Shown here in pieces: positions 29,162 through 37,511 of a stretch of 64,000 bases of DNA. The stretch's first letter is position 1; each line of letters begins with the position of its first letter. Where the stretch lies: NCBI RefSeq assembly GCF_009796865.1, contig NZ_CP047028.1:1984001-2048000 (forward strand), in the 5' to 3' direction. The notes beneath the pieces were generated by a model. It saw only the letters and a list, made by a program, of their open reading frames with translations, made no database searches and was not told the origin of the DNA. Source of the DNA: Formosa sp. L2A11. Lineage in GTDB: Bacteria > Bacteroidota > Bacteroidia > Flavobacteriales > Flavobacteriaceae. The translations under genes were made by a program, and so were the position numbers.

Positions 29162-29972
29162 AATCTATAATTCTTAAAAACAAATAAATAAATGGTGAGG
29201 CAAAAATAATACTATCTAACCTATCTAATAATCCGCCATGTCCAGGCATGATTACTCCACTATCTTTTACATTAACTTGACGTTTGAATTTAGACTCTAC
29301 TAAGTCTCCTAACGTTCCAAAAACACTTACTATAATAGATAGAATAAGCCATTGGTTAAAGTTTAATGTGTTGGTAAAGGTAGCAATAAAATAGCTAGCA
29401 ACACACGAAAAAAAGAGTCCGCCAATAAAGCCTTCAACTGTTTTTTTAGGAGAAATTTTTTCAAATAGCTTTTGCTTACCAAAATTCTTACCCACAAAAA
29501 AGGCAAATGTATCGTTTACCCATACAAGAATAAACGATCCTAAAAGGATGCTTGGGTGGTATTCTTTGCCAAATCTGGCAGTTAAAAGAAAAAATATAAA
29601 TGAACTAGAAAGGTAAAAAGTAGTTAAAAGAAATCGTTTAAACTTAAACAAAGGAATACCTCGCTTTGAAAATAAATCTTTTATTAGAAATAAATTAACA
29701 AAAATTGAAAGTACAAGAAGTATTTGTGTTGCTTCGTTAAAGCCTTTTAGTTCTGGTAATACCATATTCCAGTATCCAAAAACAAGATACATGATGGTAA
29801 ATATTATATATGGTATGTATGTACGAAGCCCTATGAGTTTTTTAAATTCGGCAATAGAAATTATTCCGAAGAGAAAAAATAGGATAGTTAATGTATGCTC
29901 ATTGTAAAGAGATCCAATTAATAAAGCAACGTATATAAAACCAAAGATAGCTCTGGTAAAAATTTCTTTCAT
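29151..29972 (-). CDS. cdsA: Phosphatidate cytidylyltransferase
   Basis: Forms CDP-diacylglycerol, the precursor of all bacterial phospholipids. It has 273 residues and about eight membrane segments. The CDP-diacylglycerol synthase signature is near the C-terminus: SKFKRQ...KD...MPGHGGLLDRLDS. It lies directly upstream of psd, so two lipid steps are encoded together. The intermediate enzyme PssA is not in the window. Confidence 0.96.
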   Translation of the reverse strand: MKEIFTRAIFGFIYVALLIGSLYNEHTLTILFFLFGIISIAEFKKLIGLRTYIPYIIFTIMYLVFGYWNMVLPELKGFNEATQILLVLSIFVNLFLIKDLFSKRGIPLFKFKRFLLTTFYLSSSFIFFLLTARFGKEYHPSILLGSFILVWVNDTFAFFVGKNFGKQKLFEKISPKKTVEGFIGGLFFSCVASYFIATFTNTLNFNQWLILSIIVSVFGTLGDLVESKFKRQVNVKDSGVIMPGHGGLLDRLDSIIFASPFIYLFLRIIDYVS

Positions 29973-29973
29973 A

Positions 29974-30585
29974 TTAGAGGTCTTCTAAAAGCAGCAAATA
30001 TAGATTTTTTGAATTACTACCATAGGTCATGAAGTTTTTTTCTTCCTCCAATTTAAAATGTTTTATTGTAGTAATATTTGTTGGTATTTTTTGCGTGTTT
30101 TTAGATTTAATAGCTCTTAAGCCTTCACTTATACTACCTACAATTTGACTTGTAGTAGAAAATACAATAAAATTACTAGGCAAATCTGCAAGTTTTTTCT
30201 CTGCAATTTGTTTAGAAGAGATTAAAAGCGAACCGTCGTCTGCGATTAGACTTTCGCAACTTGTTAAAAAATAAGTCGCGTCAGTATCATTAGGTAATGC
30301 CATATGTAAACTAGAGGAAGCAAATCGTTTTTTTAATTCGTTCTCTAGTATCAGGATTTTTTTGTCCTCCCAACTATTTTCTTCAATTATATAATCTAAG
30401 GTTTGAAATATTTCATCTAAATTTTCGCAATACAAAAACTTACCACCATTTTCTTTAAAGTTTATAGTAAACTTTTCATCTATAGGTAGTGTTATTTCAG
30501 GCATGTATCTGCCTCTGTCTCCAGATTGAATTTCCTCTTCTGAATTATTTGATTTGGAACCAAAAAGTTTTTTAAATAGACTCAT
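29974..30585 (-). CDS. LUD domain protein
   Basis: 203 residues, related to the LutC/YkgG family. The N-terminus is FKKLFGSKS-like and charged. The LUD fold is suggested by the ESLIADDGSLLISSKQ segment and the FIVFSTTSQIVGS segment. LutC is one of three proteins for lactate oxidation, but LutA and LutB are absent here. A different role in this lipid gene neighbourhood is likely but unknown. It is one base upstream of cdsA and first in the cluster, with a -7 box upstream. Confidence 0.78.
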   Translation of the reverse strand: MSLFKKLFGSKSNNSEEEIQSGDRGRYMPEITLPIDEKFTINFKENGGKFLYCENLDEIFQTLDYIIEENSWEDKKILILENELKKRFASSSLHMALPNDTDATYFLTSCESLIADDGSLLISSKQIAEKKLADLPSNFIVFSTTSQIVGSISEGLRAIKSKNTQKIPTNITTIKHFKLEEEKNFMTYGSNSKNLYLLLLEDL

Positions 30586-30625
30586 TAAGACATCTGCGAT
30601 TAATCTGTGTTAAATAGGGTTTATT

Positions 30626-30633
30626 CAAAGATA
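30626..30633 (-). promoter_or_regulatory. -7 promoter element for the LUD-cdsA-psd-ACBP operon
   Basis: On the - strand this reads TATCTTTG, matching TAnnTTTG, about 40 bases before the LUD start codon. It directly abuts the ftsH terminator, so the end of one unit and the start of the next are fused. Confidence 0.45.
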
Positions 30634-30672
30634 AAAAATCTTAAATTAACCAATGGTCAATTTAAGATTTTT
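30634..30672 (-). terminator. Terminator after ftsH
   Basis: A perfect 14-base stem, AAAAATCTTAAATT (30634-30647) with AATTTAAGATTTTT (30659-30672), has an 11-base loop. On the - strand it ends in a T-run. Intrinsic terminator 29 bases after the ftsH stop. Confidence 0.75.
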
Positions 30673-30701
30673 CCTGCTATTAAGCTTAAATACTTAATAA
30701 A

Positions 30702-32639
30702 TTATTTATCTAAAAGCGGTTTTAATTCAGGATCAAAAGGGCGTTTACCAAATATTTTTTCAAGATTGTCTTTAAAGATCACCTCTTTTTCTAAAAGTAC
30801 CTCTGCTAACTCAGTAAGTTTTTCTTTGTTATCTTCTAGAAGTTTTATTGCTCTTTCGTATTCTGCTTCAATAATGTCAGATATTTCTTTATCAATAAGT
30901 TCTGCAGTTTTTTCACTATATGGTTTAGTAAAACCATATTCGTTTTGTCCTGAAGAATCATAATACGTTAAATTACCAACTTTATCACTTAAACCATAGA
31001 CAGTAACCATTGCTCTGGCTTGTTTTGTTACTTTTTCAAGATCACTTAAAGCTCCAGTAGATATTTTATTAAAAATAACTTTTTCTGCAGCACGACCTCC
31101 TAAAGCAGCACACATTTCGTCTAGCATTTGTTCTGGTCTAACAATTAAGCGTTCTTCTGGTAAATACCAAGCAGCCCCTAAAGATCGTCCACGTGGCACG
31201 ATAGTTACTTTTACTAATGGTGCAGCATGTTCTAGCATCCAGCTTACTGTTGCGTGTCCAGCTTCGTGAAAAGCAATAGCTTTCTTTTCGCTAGGTGTAA
31301 TTATTTTATTTTTCTTTTCTAAACCTCCAACAATACGGTCTACAGCATCAAGGAAATCTTGCTTATCTACAGCTTTTTTACCTTGTCTAGCAGCTATTAA
31401 AGCAGCTTCGTTACAAACATTTGCAATATCTGCTCCAGAGAAACCTGGTGTTTGTTTTGCTAAGAAATCTGTATCTAGGTTTTCAGATTTTTTGATTGGT
31501 TTTAAGTGAACTTCAAAGATTTCTTGACGTTCTCTAATGTCTGGAAGATCTACAAAAATTTGTCTATCAAAACGTCCAGCACGCATTAATGCGCTATCTA
31601 AAACATCTGCTCTGTTTGTTGCAGCTAATACAATTACATTTGTATTTGTTCCAAAACCATCCATTTCTGTTAGTAATTGGTTTAACGTGTTTTCTCTTTC
31701 ATCGTTAGACCCAGACATGTTATTTTTTCCTCTAGCACGTCCAATAGCATCAATCTCATCAATAAAAATAATTGCAGGAGATTTCTCTTTTGCTTGCTTA
31801 AATAAATCTCTTACACGAGAAGCACCTACACCAACAAACATTTCAACAAAATCAGATCCAGATAAAGAAAAGAAAGGCACTTTAGCTTCACCTGCAACAG
31901 CTTTTGCTAATAATGTTTTTCCTGTTCCTGGAGGGCCTACAAGTAATGCTCCTTTTGGAATTTTACCACCAAGAGATGTGTATTTTTCTGGATTTTTAAG
32001 GAAGTCTACAATTTCTTGTATTTCTTCTTTAGCACCTTCTAAACCTGCTACATCTTTAAATGATGTTTTAACATCTGTATTTTGGTCGAATAATTTAGCT
32101 TTAGATTTTCCGATATTGAAGATTTGACCTCCAGCACCGCCTCCGCCACCAGAAGACATTCTACGCATTATAAATATCCAAACTCCAATTAATAATACAA
32201 AAGGAAGAATACCAATAAGGAAATCTCCCCACAGGTTTTGTTCTGTTTTGTAATTAACAGCTGTTTTTAAATTTTGCTCTTTAATAGTAGAGTTTAAATC
32301 ATTTTCAAAATTTTGCAAATCTCCAAATTCAAAACTATAATTAGGTAGTTTTGATGCTGTAGGAAGCAATGTAGATGGTTTTGATTCTTTGTGCTCTTCT
32401 TTTTGTAATGCTTCGTCTGTTAAAAAGACTTCTGCTTTTCTTTTATTTACAATTTCAACAGTTTTTACATCTCCATTCCTCAGATATGTCATAAACTCTG
32501 AAGGAGTTGTAGTCGTAGCGTCTTGTAGACTATTACTATTAAAAAGTTGCATTGCAATAAAAATCGCAATAATTGCTCCGTAAATCCAGTACGGATTTAA
32601 TTTGGGTTTCTTATTTGGAGTTTTCTTTTCGTTTGCCAT
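30702..32639 (-). CDS. ftsH: ATP-dependent zinc metalloprotease FtsH
   Basis: Membrane-anchored AAA+ protease that degrades damaged or short-lived membrane and cytosolic proteins. It has 645 residues. Two membrane segments lie at about residues 17-33 and 140-158. Walker A GPPGTGKT is at 235-242, Walker B IFIDE at 291-295, and the zinc motif HEAGH at 458-462. It starts 5 bases after rsfS. In many bacteria FtsH controls lipid synthesis, and here it lies next to lipid genes. Confidence 0.98.
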   Translation of the reverse strand: MANEKKTPNKKPKLNPYWIYGAIIAIFIAMQLFNSNSLQDATTTTPSEFMTYLRNGDVKTVEIVNKRKAEVFLTDEALQKEEHKESKPSTLLPTASKLPNYSFEFGDLQNFENDLNSTIKEQNLKTAVNYKTEQNLWGDFLIGILPFVLLIGVWIFIMRRMSSGGGGGAGGQIFNIGKSKAKLFDQNTDVKTSFKDVAGLEGAKEEIQEIVDFLKNPEKYTSLGGKIPKGALLVGPPGTGKTLLAKAVAGEAKVPFFSLSGSDFVEMFVGVGASRVRDLFKQAKEKSPAIIFIDEIDAIGRARGKNNMSGSNDERENTLNQLLTEMDGFGTNTNVIVLAATNRADVLDSALMRAGRFDRQIFVDLPDIRERQEIFEVHLKPIKKSENLDTDFLAKQTPGFSGADIANVCNEAALIAARQGKKAVDKQDFLDAVDRIVGGLEKKNKIITPSEKKAIAFHEAGHATVSWMLEHAAPLVKVTIVPRGRSLGAAWYLPEERLIVRPEQMLDEMCAALGGRAAEKVIFNKISTGALSDLEKVTKQARAMVTVYGLSDKVGNLTYYDSSGQNEYGFTKPYSEKTAELIDKEISDIIEAEYERAIKLLEDNKEKLTELAEVLLEKEVIFKDNLEKIFGKRPFDPELKPLLDK

Positions 32640-32644
32640 TAAAT

Positions 32645-33016
32645 TTAATAATTTGTTTCAATTATAGTTGTTTTTGCATCGCCCCATAGGCTTTCAATGT
32701 CGTAGTATTCACGTATTTGTTTCTGAAAAACATGTACTACCACATTAACGTAGTCCATTAATACCCATTCTGCATTATCTTGTCCTTCTATATGCCAAGG
32801 TTTGTCCTTAAGTTCTTTACTAACTTTTTTCTGAACAGCATTAACAATAGCATTTACTTGAGTATTTGAGGTTCCTTCACATACTATAAAATAGTCGCAA
32901 ACAGTATTTTCAATTTCACGTAAGTCTAAAATATTTATATCTTTTCCTTTAACATCTTCAATTCCACTTAATATGGTAGAAATTAACAAGTCTGCATTTA
33001 TATTTTCTTTCGCCAT
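32645..33016 (-). CDS. rsfS: Ribosomal silencing factor RsfS
   Basis: Binds L14 on free 50S subunits and blocks joining to 30S during starvation. It has 123 residues. The family motifs around IEGQDNAEWVLMDYVNVVVH and REYYDIESLWGDA are clear. It precedes ftsH by 5 bases. The target protein L14 is encoded in this window at 6.5 kb. Confidence 0.95.
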   Translation of the reverse strand: MAKENINADLLISTILSGIEDVKGKDINILDLREIENTVCDYFIVCEGTSNTQVNAIVNAVQKKVSKELKDKPWHIEGQDNAEWVLMDYVNVVVHVFQKQIREYYDIESLWGDAKTTIIETNY

Positions 33017-33035
33017 TAAATTTATTTAATTTGTG

Positions 33036-33043
33036 CAAAGTTA
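33036..33043 (-). promoter_or_regulatory. -7 promoter element for rsfS-ftsH
   Basis: Reads TAACTTTG on the - strand, 19 bases before the rsfS start codon. Matches TAnnTTTG; no clear -33 TTG. Confidence 0.42.
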
Positions 33044-33110
33044 TTATTTTTTAGTTCTTTATACTTTAAAATTTGCAGAAGTTTTCATCCTGCCCATATA
33101 AATACTATAA

Positions 33111-33842
33111 ATGCATATTATCAAACTTGATGCCATCGATTCAACTAATACTTTTTTAAAGCAATTAAGTACTTGTGAATTGTTGGCAGATTATACAGTC
33201 GTAGTCGCTAAACAGCAGACTATGGGACGCGGCCAAATGGGAACTGTTTGGGAGTCTGAAACAGCTAAAAATCTTATGTTTAGTGTGTTTAAAGATGTTT
33301 CTTTTGTGCCTATAGAAAAGCAATTTTATATAAGTATGGCAACTGCTATTGCCATTTATAAAGCTTTAAATAAATTAATGTTACCAAGAGTTAGAATAAA
33401 ATGGCCTAACGACATATTGTCAGAAGACAAGAAAATTTGCGGTGTACTTATAGAAAACATAGTAACACCAAGTGGTTTAAGAGATAGTGTGCTTGGAATT
33501 GGTGTTAATGTAAATCAAACAAATTTTAAAAAATTACCAAAAGCATCTTCTATTGTAAATAAAACTGGAAAAATTTACCATACAGACGAAGTCCTAGATT
33601 ATATACTAGTAGAGTTAAAAGAATGTTTTGCTTGGCTAGAGAATGGGCAATTAGAAAGAATTAAACAGGAATACGAAAGTGCTTTGTTTAAAAAAAATAA
33701 GCCCTCAACATTTTTAAATGCTGAAGGCAATATGTTTGCTGGGTTTATTCTAGGTGTCTCAGAACTTGGTCATTTAAGAGTTTTGTTAGAAGACGAAATT
33801 ATAAAAGAATATAATTTAAAAGAATTAACCTTATTGTATTAA
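33111..33842 (+). CDS. birA: Biotin-[acetyl-CoA-carboxylase] ligase
   Basis: Attaches biotin to the carboxyl carrier protein of acetyl-CoA carboxylase. It has 243 residues and only the catalytic and short C-terminal domains. The N-terminal DNA-binding domain of E. coli BirA is absent, so it is not a repressor. The ATP/biotin motif TMGRGQMGTVWES and the KWPNDI motif are visible. Its stop overlaps the stop of the convergent SRPBCC gene by four bases. Confidence 0.93.
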   Translation: MHIIKLDAIDSTNTFLKQLSTCELLADYTVVVAKQQTMGRGQMGTVWESETAKNLMFSVFKDVSFVPIEKQFYISMATAIAIYKALNKLMLPRVRIKWPNDILSEDKKICGVLIENIVTPSGLRDSVLGIGVNVNQTNFKKLPKASSIVNKTGKIYHTDEVLDYILVELKECFAWLENGQLERIKQEYESALFKKNKPSTFLNAEGNMFAGFILGVSELGHLRVLLEDEIIKEYNLKELTLLY

Positions 33843-34234
33843 ATAGATTCTGGCATTTTAGTAACTAAAGTTTCTATAAACTTTGTTATTGGTCCTTTTA
33901 CCATCATAGCCATCATTGGGTTAAAGTCGCCTTCAAATAGAAGTTTTACATCGCTTTTACCTTCACTAATTTCATTAATGTGTCCTACAAGAGAAAAATC
34001 TAATTTTCCGCCTGCGGCACATAATACTATTTTATTTGGAGGAATAACTTCCTTCTTTTTTAAAATAATTTCGGGCATACCTTTTAATGCGAATAGAAAT
34101 TTGTCTTCGTCTAAAATTTCAAACTTACTAATATTGTCAGGCATTAGTTTTTCAAAATTTTTAATATCCGAAAGAAAATCAAATACGTCTTGAGGTGATT
34201 TGTCTAATGTTACTTTTGGAGATTCTAAATTCAT
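33839..34234 (-). CDS. SRPBCC (START-like) family protein
   Basis: 131 residues. The pattern ...SPQDVFDFLSDIKNFEKLMPDN... at the N-terminus and a long C-terminal helix (GPITKFIETLVTKM) fit the SRPBCC ligand-binding fold. Members bind hydrophobic ligands or act in polyketide, lipid or RNA processes; none can be assigned here. It lies 23 bases downstream of pyrE on the same strand and may share its transcript. Confidence 0.78.
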   Translation of the reverse strand: MNLESPKVTLDKSPQDVFDFLSDIKNFEKLMPDNISKFEILDEDKFLFALKGMPEIILKKKEVIPPNKIVLCAAGGKLDFSLVGHINEISEGKSDVKLLFEGDFNPMMAMMVKGPITKFIETLVTKMPESI

Positions 34235-34257
34235 GATTTTTTATTTCTTTATTTTAA

Positions 34258-34902
34258 TCAAATAGCGTTCCATTCACTCGGATTGGCATTCCAATCTGTC
34301 AAAGTTTTTACTTCAGATTGCGACACGTAATTAGTTTCTACAGCTTGCATGATTAAATTTTCGTAGTTACTTAATGTTTGAAGTAGTACATTTTCTTTTT
34401 TAAAATTCTCTTCAGCAATATTAAAACCGTAAGTAAAAATGGCAATCATTCCTTTTACATTTAGGTTTGCTTCTCTAAGAGCACGTACAGCATTTAGGCT
34501 GCTTTTTCCTGTACTAATTAAATCTTCAACAACAACAACATTTTGTCCTTTCTGGATAAATCCTTCAATTTGGTTTTGTCTTCCATGACTTTTAGCTTCT
34601 GGTCTTACATAAATAAAGGGAACACCTAAATATTCTGCAACAAGCATACCTATACCAATGGCGCCTGTAGCTACACCTGCAATAACGTCTGGTTTGCCAT
34701 ATTGTTCTTCAATATGTTTTGCCATAGTTTCACGTATGTAATTTCTAATAAGCGGAAATGATAGTATAATCCTGTTGTCGCAATAAATTGGCGATTTCCA
34801 TCCAGAGGCCCATGTAAAAGGAGCACTAGGGCTTAGTTTTATCGCATTTACCTGCAATAAAACTTCAGCAGTTTTTCGAGCTGTTTGTTTGTTTAAAATC
34901 AT
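34258..34902 (-). CDS. pyrE: Orotate phosphoribosyltransferase
   Basis: Converts orotate and PRPP to orotidine monophosphate in pyrimidine synthesis. It has 214 residues when started at ATG 34902 (MILNKQTARKTAE). A longer frame adds MCNFAP but runs through a -7 promoter box, so it is rejected. The PRPP-binding motif VVVEDLISTGKSS is present. The -7 box TAATTTTG ends 5 bases before this ATG, implying a leaderless or almost leaderless transcript. Confidence 0.95.
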   Translation of the reverse strand: MILNKQTARKTAEVLLQVNAIKLSPSAPFTWASGWKSPIYCDNRIILSFPLIRNYIRETMAKHIEEQYGKPDVIAGVATGAIGIGMLVAEYLGVPFIYVRPEAKSHGRQNQIEGFIQKGQNVVVVEDLISTGKSSLNAVRALREANLNVKGMIAIFTYGFNIAEENFKKENVLLQTLSNYENLIMQAVETNYVSQSEVKTLTDWNANPSEWNAI

Positions 34903-34907
34903 AGGTG

Positions 34908-34915
34908 CAAAATTA
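34908..34915 (-). promoter_or_regulatory. -7 promoter element for pyrE
   Basis: TAATTTTG on the - strand, five bases from the chosen pyrE start. Its position decides the start codon, because the longer frame would begin inside or upstream of the promoter. Confidence 0.5.
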
Positions 34916-35027
34916 CACATTAATTAAAATAATACTTCTTGTCTATTAAAATTATTTTTTTTAAAGTTAATATGTTTGCTATAAAAATTGATACTTTTAC
35001 CATAAATAATACAGTATATTTTTTAAC

Positions 35028-35609
35028 ATGTATAAAATATTTGTCAACGACAAGCCAATCATTTTAACCACGAAGGTTGAAAAAGAGACACATTTTAAAA
35101 ATTACTTATTAGACACCGTTCAAATAGGTAAGGTTATAAAAGAGTTAAATACAACTTCTTTAAAAGAAGTGAGACTGATTCATAAAAAAGAAGATAAGTT
35201 ACTTAAAAAGTTTCTAAAACTTTTACCAAATGTAGTTGCTGGTGGAGGAAAAGTCTTCAATAAGAACGGAGATATTTTATTTATCTATAGAAATGATAAG
35301 TGGGATTTACCTAAAGGAAAGGCAGAACCTGGTGAAACTATAGAGGAAACGTCTTTACGTGAAGTCGAGGAAGAAACAGGAGTAACTGGTTTAAAAATTA
35401 CTAAACCTTTACATACGACTTATCATATATTTAAACGTAACGGAAAGTTTAAAATTAAGGTTACACATTGGTTTGAAATGTCTACAGATTTTAAAGGTAA
35501 TTTGTGGCCACAAATTAACGAAGGTATTACTAAGGTAGAATGGTTAAATGAGGTTGAAGCCATACAGGCTTTAGAAAACTCGTATGCTAATATTAGACCT
35601 CTTATTTAG
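35028..35609 (+). CDS. Nudix hydrolase
   Basis: Hydrolyses a nucleoside diphosphate linked to another group. It has 193 residues. The Nudix box spans residues 97-119: G97, E103, then REVEEETG at 111-118. About 70 N-terminal residues precede the domain. The substrate cannot be read from sequence. The gene is convergent with the amidoligase cassette, and its end overlaps the hydrolase gene of that cassette by eight bases. Confidence 0.9.
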   Translation: MYKIFVNDKPIILTTKVEKETHFKNYLLDTVQIGKVIKELNTTSLKEVRLIHKKEDKLLKKFLKLLPNVVAGGGKVFNKNGDILFIYRNDKWDLPKGKAEPGETIEETSLREVEEETGVTGLKITKPLHTTYHIFKRNGKFKIKVTHWFEMSTDFKGNLWPQINEGITKVEWLNEVEAIQALENSYANIRPLI

Positions 35610-36288
35610 AAAAACTAGATTTTATAGCGCTGTAAATTTGATGTTTTAAATGTGAAGGCATCGCGTTTTTTGAAGCGAATTTCTGATTAATTTCTATTTC
35701 AATCCCTAAATAGTTTTCAGGAAACTGTTTACGTAAATAGGTTGTAAAACCATCTGCAGTTCCTAAATAAGGATAATTAAAACGCGTTTTTATATTTGGG
35801 TTTTCAATAGTTAAATTAGATTTTAACGTTTTACAAAACTCAGATTCTTCGGTTTTAGAGGGATCATATAACAGACCAATATCGCAAGTTCGTTTTACTT
35901 TATTTAGAATAGGAGTGAAGCTATGTATAGAAAGATGGAGTATTGTATCTCCTTTTTGTATAGAATTTAAGATGTAATTTTCAACAGCATTTCTATACAC
36001 TATATAATAAGAATCTATTACATATTGTTTTTCAGAATTTGTAAATAATTTTGAATACTTAGAAAACACATTTTTATGATGTAACGATCTGTTTAATTCA
36101 ATTAATAATCTACTTGTTTCACTATAATTTGAATATTCTGAAAGCGGTTTTAAATAATTAAAAACATCTAAAGCACCAATGTCAAAGCCACGATGCGATT
36201 GCAGCGTGGTTTTTGTATTTATAAAATAAGGTAAAAACTGTTTAGGTATCTGGTTTCCGCCATGTTCGCAGGTTAGAAGCAGTTTCAT
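35602..36288 (-). CDS. N-formylglutamate amidohydrolase-like enzyme
   Basis: 228 residues. Family motifs: EHGG at residues 8-11 with following NQIP, the HRGFDIGALDV segment at about 32-42, LHLSIHSFTP, DIGLLYDP, and YLGIEIEINQ near the C-terminus. Relatives release formate from N-formylglutamate in histidine breakdown, but no hut genes are nearby. It is the third gene of a cassette with two amide-forming ligases, its start overlapping the GCS2 stop by four bases. It more likely trims or deblocks the cassette's product (inference). Confidence 0.85.
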   Translation of the reverse strand: MKLLLTCEHGGNQIPKQFLPYFINTKTTLQSHRGFDIGALDVFNYLKPLSEYSNYSETSRLLIELNRSLHHKNVFSKYSKLFTNSEKQYVIDSYYIVYRNAVENYILNSIQKGDTILHLSIHSFTPILNKVKRTCDIGLLYDPSKTEESEFCKTLKSNLTIENPNIKTRFNYPYLGTADGFTTYLRKQFPENYLGIEIEINQKFASKNAMPSHLKHQIYSAIKSSFSK

Positions 36289-37511
36289 TCTAAAAATAAG
36301 ATGTTATTTTCAAGAGCATTAGCAAGCGATTTATAGACTCTTAAAATGTTAGTTTCAGACGTGTTTTTACCTAATGCATGTTCAATTCTAGTTGCTAGAG
36401 TGCCTTCTTTTAAAATAGTTTCAATAGTATTGTAATGCGATGTGTCAATATTTGGTTTTGCTAAAGCATACAAATGTTTCCATACGTTTTTTATTGAGGT
36501 TGCATTTTCAATATTAAAGACCTTTAAATAGTCTAAATTTTTTATTACAGCAGTTTCACCATGTTTAATAGCATTGTTAAGAATACAAAATAAATCTTCT
36601 TCTGTCCAACGTTTTTGTTCTGCTAAGGTTGATAGTTTATTACTGACTAATATTTTTAAAGTTTCTATAATTAATGCACAAATAGCAATATCTGCTTTCG
36701 GGCATTCTTGAATATCTACCAAACGAATTTCAATCGCATTTCTATCAAATCTAGCAATAGCTCCGCGAGAATTTAAAAAATGATGATCTAAAATATTATG
36801 AGTGTCAAACGGTTTTATAGCCTTTTTAATAGGTTCGAAAATGGTAGTATAATATTCTTGTTTAGTAAAAACGCGTTCTGGAATAACACAACCTGTCATT
36901 TCAGGGATTTCTTTTTGGTTGGTTTTGTAATACTCTAAACGTGTGTCTTTAAAACTTGTTTTTTTACCTTCTAAAATAGGAGAACTTGCGCTTAAACCTG
37001 GAATTAAAGGTAAAATAATACGAATAGCAGCGTGTAGTACTTCAAACTCTTTGTCGTCAAAAAAAGGCAGATTTATATGTACACTTTGCACATTGCTCCA
37101 ACCGTGATTTTTACAATTAAAAATACGGTTATACAATTCGTAAACCTCACTATAACTATGTTTCCAGAGTTGAGTCTCTGTTTTTGGATTCATAAAAGGG
37201 TGCGCTGCCGATGGCAATAATTCTGCTTGTAAAGGTTTTAAAAGCGCATTAATTTCTATAATATTTTTATGAAATAATGTAGCTAAACCATTTAAGTCTT
37301 TTGTTGGACCATTAGTTTTTAACTCTATAACATGAGCAACCAATTCGTTACTCCAAGCAATTTTACCATTAGAAATGTCTGATGTTAATTTGCCATGCTT
37401 TTTAGTTAAAAGGGCATCAACAATCGGAACAATTTTTAAATCAGATTGATTTACTAGCATATATTCTAGTTCAATCCCGTAAACATCAAAAAGATGATAT
37501 TTTTTATTCAT
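36285..37511 (-). CDS. GCS2-type carboxylate-amine ligase (glutamate-cysteine ligase family)
   Basis: 408 residues. The fold belongs to the glutamine-synthetase-like carboxylate-amine ligases. Metal and substrate motifs include YGIELEYM (Glu14, Glu16), VQSVHINLPF and RFDRNAIEIRLVD-IQECP. The family joins a carboxylate, often glutamate, to an amine using ATP. It overlaps the upstream ATP-grasp gene by eight bases and the downstream hydrolase by four, so all three are likely made together. The true substrate is unknown; glutathione synthesis is possible but not supported by the partners. Confidence 0.85.
   Translation of the reverse strand: MNKKYHLFDVYGIELEYMLVNQSDLKIVPIVDALLTKKHGKLTSDISNGKIAWSNELVAHVIELKTNGPTKDLNGLATLFHKNIIEINALLKPLQAELLPSAAHPFMNPKTETQLWKHSYSEVYELYNRIFNCKNHGWSNVQSVHINLPFFDDKEFEVLHAAIRIILPLIPGLSASSPILEGKKTSFKDTRLEYYKTNQKEIPEMTGCVIPERVFTKQEYYTTIFEPIKKAIKPFDTHNILDHHFLNSRGAIARFDRNAIEIRLVDIQECPKADIAICALIIETLKILVSNKLSTLAEQKRWTEEDLFCILNNAIKHGETAVIKNLDYLKVFNIENATSIKNVWKHLYALAKPNIDTSHYNTIETILKEGTLATRIEHALGKNTSETNILRVYKSLANALENNILFLE

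Noticed and set aside
29974..30585. Lactate utilisation operon
   Set aside because: Only a LutC-like protein is present; LutA and LutB are absent and the neighbours are lipid genes.
31537..32127. 196-codon open frame on the + strand opposite ftsH
   Set aside because: ftsH is full length with all motifs; the antisense frame mirrors its codon use and shows no domain.
35602..36288. Histidine degradation (hutG)
   Set aside because: The enzyme family matches, but no other hut gene is nearby and the gene is coupled to two ligases.
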